Notes under the pieces: model-generated
Seen by the model: the letters and a program-made list of their open reading frames with translations, nothing else
Databases searched by the model: none
Told to the model about the DNA's origin: nothing
Program-made: the position numbers and the translations under genes
Part shown: positions 24,952 through 33,416 of the stretch, in pieces
Layout of the letters: each line of letters begins with the position of its first letter
Position numbering within the stretch: the first letter of the stretch is position 1
Assembly (NCBI GenBank): GCA_024653775.1
Contig: JANLHZ010000286.1
Location: 1-54,195, forward strand
DNA: 54,195 nucleotides
Direction of reading: 5' to 3'
Source of the DNA: Planctomycetota bacterium
Lineage (GTDB): Bacteria; Planctomycetota; UBA8742; JACQVU01; JANLHZ01

Positions 24952-27075
24952 TCACTCGAAAAGGTCGTCGTCGTCGATGACGAACGGCGCCTCGTCGACG
25001 AAAGTCGCCTCCAGCTCGTCGAGGTCGTCCTGTTCTTCTGATGGCGGTTTACTCGCCGCGCCGACTTTCTTTTTCCGGCCGCTTCCGAGGTTCAGATTTT
25101 TCAGCGGCGACTTGCGATTCACACTCTGCGTCTTCTTCACCGCTGGTTCATCCACGAAAAGATCGTCGTCAACGGACTCGTCCGCCGCCCTGCTGCGGGA
25201 CGAAGATGATGACGCCTTCGACTTCAGTTTCTTCGTTCTGCCTGCGTCCTCGCGATCCTCGCGCACCGGATTCCTCTTGCTGCTCCTGCGACGCTCCGGT
25301 TCCGGCGTAGGCGGCGGAGGTCTTCTACGTTCGCTCGGGACCCTCGAAAGCGAATCCGAGCGCGTCTTTTCATCCCGCGGGCGCGGCGCCTGCTCAGTCT
25401 GTTGATTTTCGTCGTACGCAGCGAGGCGGAACGATGACGCGAGGTGCGTTCCGTCCGGGGCGACGTACTTCGTCGGGCGGGCCCCGCCGGCTTCGTCGTC
25501 CTCGATTTCCAGCATCACGGAGTCGTCTTCCGTCGCGAAATCGAAAATTTCGTCCATATCCTGTTTGTCGAGCGGGCGGACTTTCACCTCGTCGCCTTTC
25601 TCGAAAAGCTTCGAAGACTTGGCGTTATCCTCCTTGAAAAGGTCGTCGAGGTCGTCCTCGAAGATTTCGTCGAACTCATCCTTCTCTGCCACCGTAGGTT
25701 CGAAAATCTCGGATTCCTGCGCTTCGTCGTCCTCGTCGCGGGCCGGCTGGACTTCCGCGCGGTGCGGGCGTTTCATCACGCCGCTGCGTTTGTTCGCCCG
25801 CGGCCTCGATGTGTTCAGATCGAGGTCTGGCTGCTCGTCGTCCACTTCGACATCGACGACCTCCGACTCCTCCGGTGTGACGATCTCGCTGTCCGAAATA
25901 TCCAGGAAGTCCATGTCGGCGCTTTCGAGTTCCTTGTCGAAATCGCTCAGGGCGTCGTCTTCGTCTTCCGCGACTTCGAACTTCGCGGAAGGAGCCTTCT
26001 TCGAAGGAGGCGACGCCGCGAGTCGGTCGCTCGATTTCTTCGCTACGGGCGGAGCGACGGGTTCGACGTCCAGCGGATCGACCTCCAGCGGTTGGCGCGC
26101 GAACGAAACCGCGGGCATTGTCGTCACTGTCCGAGCCGCCTGCATTTCGCGAATGTCTTTAGTCGCCTCCAGGACCTTCTTCTCGACGAGTTCGTCCCTT
26201 TGTTCCTTTATGAACGTGGAAACGCGGATGATCGAGCCATATTCACGGTACGCGCGCTGCTGGTTCTGGAGCCATTGCTCGGCGTCTTTGCGCGTTACAA
26301 GTTCCGTTTTCACCGCGATGACGAGAAGCAGCTCGTCCTCGGTCCGGGCCTGCTGGAACCTTACCTCCTGCTTCAGCGCCGCTAGGTCCTCCCGCGAGAT
26401 CATCTGTTTCTGGAGAATGAGGTCTTCGAGGCGAAGTTCGATGCCGCTCGCGCGCAGCTTTTTCAGACTCTCGGTAAGCTCCGCGAGTTTCGAGTTCGAC
26501 AGAACGGATCGCTTTATCGCGATCTTCTGGAAGAATCGATCCGACTTCAGATAGTCTTCGAGGTTCTTCGGAGTGAAGTCCTGATCGAACGCGGGGTTAT
26601 CGACCGCAGGCGGCGACTCGCTTCCGTCCTCCATCACCATCACGGCTTCCATCGGACCTTCAAGGCTGTCAAGCGCGTCCCGGACCTGACTTTCGTTCAC
26701 CGCGCCGCTCTGCATCAGGAAATCGAAAAAGTAGGAAACGAACGGATCGATTTTCCTGCGCGCGTCCGATGTCTTCCGAAGCGCATCGTTAACCCGCTCC
26801 GAGTTCGCACCGGCGACTTTCAAAGCCTCCGCGATAGCCGCCTCGTCTTCGAGCACAGCCTTGATGAACGGTCCGCGGACCTCGTCGTCGAAATCCGAAC
26901 GGCTCATCACGCCGCGCTCGCGAAGTATTTCCACCAGAGGCTGCTCGATTCCCTGGTCGAGCTGATCGAGGCGGTAATTTACGCAGTCTTCGAACTCCTC
27001 CCTGCTGCAGACGGAAAGTTCGACAAGCAGTTCGCCGAGAATCTTCTCGAGTCGCTGTTCAGAATAAACGCTCAT
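24952..27075 (-). CDS. Acidic protein with three GspE/MshE-N-like modules and a disordered tail
   Basis: 707 residues without signal or membrane segment. Three copies of a helical module lie in the first 310 residues: about 6-65 (LEKILGELLVELSVCSREEF...), 178-238 (FFQKIAIKRSVLSNSKLAEL...EDLILQKQMISREDLAAL) and 246-310 (LLLVIAVKTELVTRKDAEQW). The pattern of a hydrophobic helix, then a serine or threonine at a turn and an acidic residue, is that seen in N-terminal modules of type II/IV secretion ATPases and of many kinases. The N-terminus of the kinase at 29855-33400 has the same module. Residues 315-707 are low-complexity, rich in Asp/Glu/Ser/Pro with Lys/Arg patches (RRSSKRNPVRED), and likely disordered. 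It is probably a cytoplasmic scaffold or adaptor. The start ATG at 27075 has no strong ribosome site. Confidence 0.65.
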   Translation of the reverse strand: MSVYSEQRLEKILGELLVELSVCSREEFEDCVNYRLDQLDQGIEQPLVEILRERGVMSRSDFDDEVRGPFIKAVLEDEAAIAEALKVAGANSERVNDALRKTSDARRKIDPFVSYFFDFLMQSGAVNESQVRDALDSLEGPMEAVMVMEDGSESPPAVDNPAFDQDFTPKNLEDYLKSDRFFQKIAIKRSVLSNSKLAELTESLKKLRASGIELRLEDLILQKQMISREDLAALKQEVRFQQARTEDELLLVIAVKTELVTRKDAEQWLQNQQRAYREYGSIIRVSTFIKEQRDELVEKKVLEATKDIREMQAARTVTTMPAVSFARQPLEVDPLDVEPVAPPVAKKSSDRLAASPPSKKAPSAKFEVAEDEDDALSDFDKELESADMDFLDISDSEIVTPEESEVVDVEVDDEQPDLDLNTSRPRANKRSGVMKRPHRAEVQPARDEDDEAQESEIFEPTVAEKDEFDEIFEDDLDDLFKEDNAKSSKLFEKGDEVKVRPLDKQDMDEIFDFATEDDSVMLEIEDDEAGGARPTKYVAPDGTHLASSFRLAAYDENQQTEQAPRPRDEKTRSDSLSRVPSERRRPPPPTPEPERRRSSKRNPVREDREDAGRTKKLKSKASSSSSRSRAADESVDDDLFVDEPAVKKTQSVNRKSPLKNLNLGSGRKKKVGAASKPPSEEQDDLDELEATFVDEAPFVIDDDDLFE

Positions 27076-27237
27076 ACACGTGCCTGATTTTCACGAATAA
27101 ATTGTTGGCACGTCCAAGTATAAGAAAACTATTGGAAATCACAATAGCGAAAGCGGCGAACGGACGCTCTCTATTTCGATTTCGAGGAATGCCTCCCGCG
27201 ATTATATTCCCGCGAATCTCTTCCGGCGTTCCGCGGA

Positions 27238-27816
27238 TCAGGTAAGAAACTTCTTTTCCCACTCCTCCCGGAGCATCGACATCACCACGGCGTCCTTCCT
27301 TCCATCCGGGCGGGGATACTTCTTCCGAAGCCGACCTTCCTCGACGAAGCCCATCTTGCGATAAAATTTCAGCGCGCGCTCGTTCGTCTCGACCGCTTCG
27401 ATGTAAACCCGGTACATCCCGAGCTGGCCGAAGAGTTTGTTCAGCATGGTTCGCAGAATCTCACCGGCGTTCCCCTTGCCGCGGGCCTCCGCCTTCAGCA
27501 GGAAATTCAGTTCCGCGTTCTTCCAGAACGGATCGATTTCCATCTGCGCTTCGCCGATCAGGTCGTCTTCGGAAAGGATTGCAAGAATGTGAACGAAATC
27601 GTCACGGAGAACTCTTTCGAACTCCTCTTCGTCCGACTCGTAAAGCTTCATCGGGTGATAGTAATTGTGCGCGGGCTGACCGTTGTCGAGCCAGCCGACC
27701 CAGTCATTGGGGAGGTTCTTGTCTTCAGTAAGCCACCTCCATACTTCGGGAAGATGCTCTCTTTCGATTGGAACGAGTCTGATTGTCAACGTAATCTCCG
27801 GTCTTTCCCCGGACAT
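27238..27816 (-). CDS. GNAT-family N-acetyltransferase, RimJ/RimL-like
   Basis: About 192 residues from the ATG at 27816 (an ATG at 27828 and a TTG at 27843 are also in frame). The fold is recognisable from IRLVPIEREHL (beta1), the acetyl-CoA loop RGKGNAGEILRTMLNKLF (the Q/RxxGxG/A motif), and the C-terminal YRVYIEAVETNERALKFYRKMGFVEEGRLRK that closes the CoA site and is typical of RimJ/RimL proteins. These enzymes acetylate the alpha-amino group of proteins or small amines such as spermidine. The substrate cannot be told from sequence. It stands alone between two intergenic gaps, transcribed toward the 707-residue gene. Confidence 0.85.
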   Translation of the reverse strand: MSGERPEITLTIRLVPIEREHLPEVWRWLTEDKNLPNDWVGWLDNGQPAHNYYHPMKLYESDEEEFERVLRDDFVHILAILSEDDLIGEAQMEIDPFWKNAELNFLLKAEARGKGNAGEILRTMLNKLFGQLGMYRVYIEAVETNERALKFYRKMGFVEEGRLRKKYPRPDGRKDAVVMSMLREEWEKKFLT

Positions 27817-27849
27817 GAGACAATCCATCCCCCACGCGGTCAACGTTTC

Positions 27850-28223
27850 GCGCGAAACATTCGTTCATGTAGGCGCATCCGAACATTGCGCGGGTGCCTC
27901 TCCTACTGGGAAAAGCGCCGGGGATGTTCCGACTTGACGTGCTTTACCGAACACACAAAAAAGAGTCGTGGAAACGAAATCCAGGCAAAAAAACTCAGGC
28001 GGATTTGAAAAATATGACCGGACATAATTTGGTAGATTAGTAATATTAAGGCATAGTTTTTATATATGTCTTACTATAAGACTTATATAATACTTAATAT
28101 ATAAAACAACTAATAGTTATTATTGCAGACATCCTATATATTTTTATTTCGACCGGGGTGGCCCTGAATCCTGAGTTTGATGTCGGATGCTCTTCAGACA
28201 TTATTTCACGAAGGATCGGTGCG
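27850..28223. other. Intergenic stretch with an AT-rich core, no gene seen
   Basis: The gap between the GNAT and zinc-ribbon genes contains, at about 28026-28150, a very AT-rich run with a short hairpin (GTCTTACTATAAGAC at 28069-28083). No RNA gene or conserved ORF was recognised. It may hold the promoter of the GNAT gene, or be a bent or low-stability region. Confidence 0.45.
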
Positions 28224-28766
28224 CTACACCGTCGATTTCTTCTTTACCTCCGGCTTCGCCCAGATGGCGAGGTGCCGGTCGCGCTCGAAGCAGTTTACGA
28301 GCGTTTTCACGTCCCGCTGGAACTTGATGATGTCCCCCTTCCAGCGTTCGTCGTACCGCGGCTCGATTTTAGGCTTGAGGACGAAGCAGAGGTCGGGCTG
28401 GAGTTCCGCCTCGATTACCCAGTGCCCGCGGATTTCGCGGTTCGCGAGTTTCAGTGACGTCAGCAGCCGGCGAAGACTCTCGAGGCCACCTTCGGTTATG
28501 CGGAACATCACGTTCGGCTTGAGTCCTTCCACCGGATGGCCTTCGCAACTCGAAAACGTTTCGAATCCCGGAAGCTTGTTCAGCACCTTCACGAGCGGAT
28601 AAATCTCCGGCTCGATCCCGAGCTGGACCGCCTCGCGGATCGTCTCGATGGTTTCCAGGGTCTCGGGATCTGCGACGATCTCACCGCAGACGGAGCACTC
28701 GTCGACGACGAATCCTTCGATTTTTGTTCTTTCGACAGTATTGTTTCCGCAGATGTCGCAGCGCAC
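28224..28766 (-). CDS. Zinc-ribbon protein of unknown function
   Basis: 180 residues starting at a GTG. The N-terminus carries two CxxC pairs (CDICG at residues 3-7 and CSVCG at about 25), a treble-clef or zinc-ribbon pattern also seen at the front of YgiT/MqsA-type proteins. The HTH that those proteins carry is not evident. The rest is a helical segment (ETIETIREAVQLGIEPEIYPLVKVLNKL), a compact FSSCEGHPVEGLKPNVMFRI block, and a basic C-terminus. No toxin gene adjoins. Zinc binding is well supported; everything else is unknown. Confidence 0.65.
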   Translation of the reverse strand: MRCDICGNNTVERTKIEGFVVDECSVCGEIVADPETLETIETIREAVQLGIEPEIYPLVKVLNKLPGFETFSSCEGHPVEGLKPNVMFRITEGGLESLRRLLTSLKLANREIRGHWVIEAELQPDLCFVLKPKIEPRYDERWKGDIIKFQRDVKTLVNCFERDRHLAIWAKPEVKKKSTV

Positions 28767-28800
28767 GTTTTTAAGGATTGAAGGGGATTTCGGATTGAAT

Positions 28801-28857
28801 TTTCTGACTACTGACTACTGACTACTGACTACCGACCACTGACCACTGATAACTATT
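28801..28857. repeat. Heptamer tandem array (CTGACTA / CTGACCA)
   Basis: Seven or so units of CTGACTA, drifting to CTGACCA, run head to tail. The same unit recurs at 46517-46547 and 51422-51473, and imperfectly at 50388-50412 and 52345-52382. Unit length and lack of spacers rule out a CRISPR array; it behaves as a simple-sequence repeat of intergenic DNA. Confidence 0.85.
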
Positions 28858-29396
28858 CAAATTTCGCGGGCATTGTAGTTGCCACGGACGACGAATCAAA
28901 TAGCTCTGCGAATCTTAGGACTCGCGGATCGAAACCAATGTACTCACGGGCGAGTACACTAATTTATGCGGACGACTTGTTTGAACCTGTATTTGGCTCG
29001 ATCTCTTCGTTCGACCTGACTCCATATACTCATAACCGCCTCTGCGGCTGTGCGACTTTGCGCGAAGTCGCAAAGAATTGAATCAACTGTGCCGGTGTCG
29101 CCTCGGTTGTCGAAATTCAGTTGTGATGCTCTCTTACAAATTTTTATTAAAAATTTTATATAGCTGATTTTGATGGGGGAGATGGTCGTTCCGCTGGTCC
29201 GACGGACCGACGATCCTATAGCGGAAAGCGTTTTCCTGCTGGTGAACTCCGCATTACTAACACCCGACTTCTTTGTTTCCTGCGAAGTTGTTGAAAGGCG
29301 CTTACAAACATATCGCCCCTACGGGGTTCATTTTATCGATGCTGCGATTGTGAAAGAATCTGTGTGAATCGGTGTTAATCTGTGGACAAAAAAATT
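28858..29396. other. Intergenic repeat-rich region, no gene seen
   Basis: The stretch contains a short palindrome around TGTACTCACGGGCGAGTACA (about 28939-28958), an AT-rich tract near 29140-29162, ATCGCCCCTACGGGGTTCA (about 29309) and the AATCTGTGTGAATCGGTGTT phrase of a common intergenic repeat. Open frames here are short and made of these repeats. I see no RNA gene. Confidence 0.5.
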
Positions 29397-29534
29397 GAAT
29401 CTGCGTGAATGTTCGGTGAACCACGTTGTTTGGAACGTTCCAGGCGTTTCCTTTGCGTGGCACGGTCATCTTGCCCGTGAAAACACGGACGAGACGTCCG
29501 TGCCACGTGGTTCATCGAACGTTCACGAATCTGC
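29397..29534. mobile_element. 122-bp element with inverted ends and 8-bp direct flanks
   Basis: The element spans 29405-29526. The two 21-bp ends share GTTCGRTGAACCACG and differ at two bases. GAATCTGC lies on both sides (29397-29404 and 29527-29534). Because the target is itself a run of AATCTGYG phrases, the flank match could partly come from the repeat and is weaker evidence than at 3081-3238. Nested inside, at 29456-29507, is a GTGGCACGG...CCGTGCCAC palindrome, of the same kind as the one embedded in fliK at 45298-45348. Confidence 0.75.
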
Positions 29535-29854
29535 GAAATCAGCGTAATCTGCGGATAGTTTTTGGTTCAGGCTTCGCTTGGCTGCGAGTTCTCTTTCGAC
29601 TTGCGGGCTACATTGGACGGCGGACGAATATAGGTGGCGGACAGACCCGAATGCTCCAGGTGGTAAGGCCGTCGTGCTGAAGATGTGTAGTACGATGAGG
29701 CGAGACGCCTACGCTATTGCTCGCCGCCCGAACCTCGAAATTCCCACTCGGACGTTTCGTTTCCGGCGAATCGTGATAAAGTCCATAGATGATTGTCGTT
29801 GCAGGCGGTTTTACAGCTTGTAACTCACGCAGAACACCGAATCAGGGTATCGCT
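29535..29854. other. Leader region of the kinase gene, no gene seen
   Basis: About 320 bp that begins with more AATCTGCG-type repeat and then becomes ordinary sequence. It should contain the promoter of the kinase gene. An ATG at 29789 is in frame with that gene, but the residues it adds are not domain-like, and AGGG sits before the ATG at 29855. Confidence 0.45.
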
Positions 29855-32800
29855 ATGCTCAGCCTTGAACAACTTCATCTGGGACTCCTCGCAGTGAGGA
29901 TGAACCTTCTTCTCGAGGAGGACCTGGTCCGCATTCTTGGGAAGATCGATCGCGAAAAGCCGAACATAGACAGGATTCTCGTCGAGGAAGGGTTTCTGTC
30001 GGACGAGACCCTTGCGGAAGTCCAGAGAATCCAGCGCTGGAACATCAACAAGGCGGAAGGCGACCTCGAACAGAGCATCGACGCCCTGAATCCGTCGGAC
30101 GTACTCTGCAACAGTATCTGCACCCTTGGCGAAGAGGACGAGCCTGACGACAAATCCGTCTCGCTGTTCCGGGAACTCGTGGACCGCAAAAAGAAGTTCG
30201 AAGACCGCAGGGACGAACTCATCGGCGTTCGCGAGGGCGAGAGCGGCCCGGCAGGTCCGTCGAAGCCGGAGCGAATTCCGAGCGCCTTGCGGGACGACTT
30301 CGGAGAACCGATTCCGGATAGTTCCGAAATTCCAGCGGATGAAAACGCGCATCCTTTGCCCAAGGGCGACAACACGATGGCGATGGACATGGACAAGGTC
30401 ATAGACGAAGGCGGAGCGCCTGCGCTTGTGCGCGGTATCGGGGGTCGTCCGCGGGGAGCCATCGATCCGATCGATTCGCCTAGCGTGCTTCTGTATCTGA
30501 AGGAGCAGATGGGGATTCGCGGCGACGTCAGCCTCGATCAGACGGGGTCGGAAGACGACGAGCCGGGGCACGTCCAGAAAGCCGGGAACGACAGCGGCGT
30601 CCTCGCAAAGACGTTCAGCTCGCAGAAGTACACGGGCGGCGATCGCATCGGAGTGGGAGGAATGGGCGAGGTGCGAAGGGTGTTCGACCGGGACCTTCGC
30701 AGAGCCGTCGCGCTGAAGAAGCTGCTCCATGACAACCGCAAAGCGGTCGAGAGATTCATCGAGGAGGCGCAGGTCACGGGGCAGCTCGAGCACCCGAACA
30801 TCGTTCCCGTGCACGAACTAGGCGTCACGAGCGACCACGAGCTGTTTTTCACGATGAAGCTGGTGAGGGGCCGATCTTTGAAAGAAATCCTCATCGACCT
30901 GAGGAAGGGCAAGGACAAAGCGAAGAAGAAGTATACGCTTTCGAAGCTGATAGACATTTTCCAGAAGGTGTGCGAGGGGATCGCGTTCGCGCATTCCCGC
31001 GGCGTGATCCATCGAGACGTCAAGCCCGCGAACATAATGGTCGGCGAGTTCGGCGAAGTGCAGGTGATGGACTGGGGACTCGCGAAGGTCGTAGGTCGCG
31101 AAGACACGAGCGGAGAGGACATCGTGCGGACGCTCCGTTCGACGGACGATTCCCAGCGCAGTCTCGACGGAAGCGTCATCGGAACGCCGAGCTACATGCC
31201 TCCGGAGCAGGCGAAGGGCGCCATCGCGGAAGTTGATGAGCGCTCCGACATCTACTCCCTAGGCGCGCTGCTCTACGAGCTGATCACGCTCTCGCCGCCG
31301 TTCGCGGGAAAGAACGCGATGGCGATAATCGAACGCGTCGTCAAGGGCGGCGTGCAGTCTCCGGAGAAGGTTGCGCCGAAGGATCGCATCGTCCCGCGCG
31401 ACCTTGCAGCGATCGCGATGAAAGCGCTCAGTTACAAAAAGGCCGACCGCTATCGCAGAGTCGGCGACCTGATGAAGGACCTCGAAGCGTACCGCGGCGG
31501 ATTCAGCGTCAGCGCGATTTCCGACAACGCGGCGGTGAAGGCGCTCAAGTGGCTCCGCAGGAACCCGATACTCGCTGGAGGAATGGCCGCTGCGGTCGTC
31601 CTTCTGTTCTTCGGGATTTTCATAACGAGCGCGTACTTCGAAGGACGCGAGCAGGAGAAGATCGAAGATTATTTCCGGATCGCGAGGTCGGATCTCGATC
31701 AGGCGAATTTTCAGGACGCGATGTACGGGTTCGTGAAGGTCCTAGGACTCGACGAGGACAACAAGGAGGCGCTCGCAGGAGTCGAGGAGACCGCGCTTCA
31801 ACTCGCAAAGCAGAAGGAGGAAGCCGCCGCGGCCCTCGCGAAGGAAAAAGAGCTGGCGCGAATCGGAGAAATCCTCCGGGAAGCGCGCGCGTCGAAGGAT
31901 CAGTTCCTCGCGAGCGGGGATACCATCAGCCAGGCGGGCCAGTCGCTCGCGGACCTCGAATCCTCGATCGATCCGTGGGAGAAGCTCGAAAAGAAGATGC
32001 CGCTGTGGGACGCGAACAGAACCCTCGTATCGCGGCAGACGGAACGTATTATCAAATTCACTAACGCGGTGAGTCTTTATTCGTCGATCCTCGCTATCGA
32101 TCCGTCAAGCCGCGAGGCAAGAAGTTCCCTCGCCGCGCTTTACTACGAGAGGCTGCGCGAGGCGGAAGAAGCGCGCGATAACAAGGACGTAATTTATTAC
32201 AAGAAGATGATGGAAACCTACGACGACGGAGTCAACGCCGCGAAACTCCAGCGCGGCGGCGCCTGCGAGATAACGACCAATCCCCGCGGCGCGGAAGTGT
32301 TTCTGCTGCGTTACGAGGAAGGCCGCGACAGAAGACTGATCCCGGTTCCCTACGATCCGAGGCGCGGTCCGAAACCCGATTTCAACATTTCGCAGTACGC
32401 CGGAACTTCGATCTCGCTGATGCTAGAGAGCTACGCCACCGTCATGATGTCGAGCTACAACAGCCTCGGGAGATCCCCCGTGCAGAGTTTTTCGCTTCCG
32501 GAAGGCTCGTACCTCCTCTACATTTCGATGGACGGTTACCGCGAAGTCCGGAGGCCTTTCATCGTCGAAAGGGATCGACGCGAAACCATCGAAGTCGATC
32601 TCTACGAGTCGAGCCTAATTCCGGAGAGCTTCGTCTACATTCCGGGCGGGCGATACCGCATAGGCGGCGACGTAGGCGCCGCGGCGTCGGTGCGCGAAAG
32701 CGAAGTCGTCATCGAGAATTTCGCGATTCAGGCGGTCGAGGAAACGACCAACAACTGGAACTACTTCATAAACCTCCCGGAGTACCGGGACAAGGTGCTC

Positions 32801-33400
32801 GTGGCGGGAAGGTATTCCCTCATACCAAGGCAGGCGATCGCCAGCGATCCCGTGTGGCAGATCAATCCCACCACAGGAGTCATAACTCCCGAGCCGGGAC
32901 GGGAAGGAGACCATCCGATTAACTTCGTGACCTACTTCGACGCCAAAACCTACCTCGAATGGTTCACGGGCTATTGGAAGGACCAGGGGTTCGACGTGAC
33001 TATGCGGCTTCCGACGGACAACGAGTGGGAAGTCGCCGCGAGGGGGGCGGACCAGAGAATCTATCCGTGGGGAAATTATTTCGACTGGAGCTTCTGTTTC
33101 GGAAGGCTTTCGTTCCAGATCGATCCACGGATGGGATTCCTCGCTTATCCTAGGGCCGTCGGGGGCGCATGGGTCATCGACGAATCTCCATTCGGCGTGC
33201 GAGACATGGCGGGAAGCCACCGGGAGTGGGTCGACAGCTTCTTCGATGAAAGCGATCAGTTCATTCGCTCCATCCGCGGCGGCTCGAAGTTCGACCAGAA
33301 CGAATTTGCGTTCAGGTGCGCAAGCCGTACCGCGGACCTTCCACTCAACCCGTCCGCGCAGTGCGGGTTCAGAGTCGCGTTCACACTGCCTGACAAGTAA
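29855..33400 (+). CDS. Transmembrane Ser/Thr protein kinase fused to PEGA and formylglycine-enzyme-like domains
   Basis: 1181 residues. Residues 1-65 are a small helical module (LHLGLLAVRMNLLLEEDLVRIL...ILVEEGFLSDETLAEVQ) shared with the 707-residue protein at 24952-27075. A disordered linker follows. The kinase domain (about 259-545) has GVGGMGEV, the VAIK-type lysine in AVALKKL, the HRDVKPANIM catalytic loop, DWG in place of DFG (common in bacterial kinases of this type) and GTPSYMPPEQAKG. TM at about 571-593. Outside are a coiled-coil/TPR-like stretch, a PEGA-like domain (CEITTNPRGAEVFLLRY) and a C-terminal SUMF1/FGE-like domain (IPGGRYRIGGD, RLPTDNEWEVAARG, YPWGNYFDWSF, VRDMAGSHREWVDS, FRCASRT, CGFRVAF). 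It likely senses something outside the membrane and phosphorylates cytoplasmic proteins. Whether the FGE-like part is enzymatic or only binds ligand is open. Confidence 0.92.
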   Translation: MLSLEQLHLGLLAVRMNLLLEEDLVRILGKIDREKPNIDRILVEEGFLSDETLAEVQRIQRWNINKAEGDLEQSIDALNPSDVLCNSICTLGEEDEPDDKSVSLFRELVDRKKKFEDRRDELIGVREGESGPAGPSKPERIPSALRDDFGEPIPDSSEIPADENAHPLPKGDNTMAMDMDKVIDEGGAPALVRGIGGRPRGAIDPIDSPSVLLYLKEQMGIRGDVSLDQTGSEDDEPGHVQKAGNDSGVLAKTFSSQKYTGGDRIGVGGMGEVRRVFDRDLRRAVALKKLLHDNRKAVERFIEEAQVTGQLEHPNIVPVHELGVTSDHELFFTMKLVRGRSLKEILIDLRKGKDKAKKKYTLSKLIDIFQKVCEGIAFAHSRGVIHRDVKPANIMVGEFGEVQVMDWGLAKVVGREDTSGEDIVRTLRSTDDSQRSLDGSVIGTPSYMPPEQAKGAIAEVDERSDIYSLGALLYELITLSPPFAGKNAMAIIERVVKGGVQSPEKVAPKDRIVPRDLAAIAMKALSYKKADRYRRVGDLMKDLEAYRGGFSVSAISDNAAVKALKWLRRNPILAGGMAAAVVLLFFGIFITSAYFEGREQEKIEDYFRIARSDLDQANFQDAMYGFVKVLGLDEDNKEALAGVEETALQLAKQKEEAAAALAKEKELARIGEILREARASKDQFLASGDTISQAGQSLADLESSIDPWEKLEKKMPLWDANRTLVSRQTERIIKFTNAVSLYSSILAIDPSSREARSSLAALYYERLREAEEARDNKDVIYYKKMMETYDDGVNAAKLQRGGACEITTNPRGAEVFLLRYEEGRDRRLIPVPYDPRRGPKPDFNISQYAGTSISLMLESYATVMMSSYNSLGRSPVQSFSLPEGSYLLYISMDGYREVRRPFIVERDRRETIEVDLYESSLIPESFVYIPGGRYRIGGDVGAAASVRESEVVIENFAIQAVEETTNNWNYFINLPEYRDKVLVAGRYSLIPRQAIASDPVWQINPTTGVITPEPGREGDHPINFVTYFDAKTYLEWFTGYWKDQGFDVTMRLPTDNEWEVAARGADQRIYPWGNYFDWSFCFGRLSFQIDPRMGFLAYPRAVGGAWVIDESPFGVRDMAGSHREWVDSFFDESDQFIRSIRGGSKFDQNEFAFRCASRTADLPLNPSAQCGFRVAFTLPDK

Positions 33401-33416
33401 TCCGGAGACAAAAGGC

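Noticed and set aside
28801-28857. Tandem repeats that might suggest a CRISPR array
   Set aside because: Units are 7 bp, head to tail, with no spacers and no cas genes nearby. The same holds for 46517-46547 and 51422-51473.
29170-29367. 65-codon frame in the large intergenic region
   Set aside because: It is partly built of intergenic repeat phrases, has no recognisable domain, and its codon use is unlike neighbouring genes.
29459-29480. Sigma-54 promoter-like TGGCAC...TTGC
   Set aside because: The spacing between the two boxes is too long, and the sequence belongs to a dispersed palindrome.
29789-29854. Upstream in-frame ATG extending the kinase by 22 residues
   Set aside because: The added residues look random, and a better ribosome site precedes the ATG at 29855.
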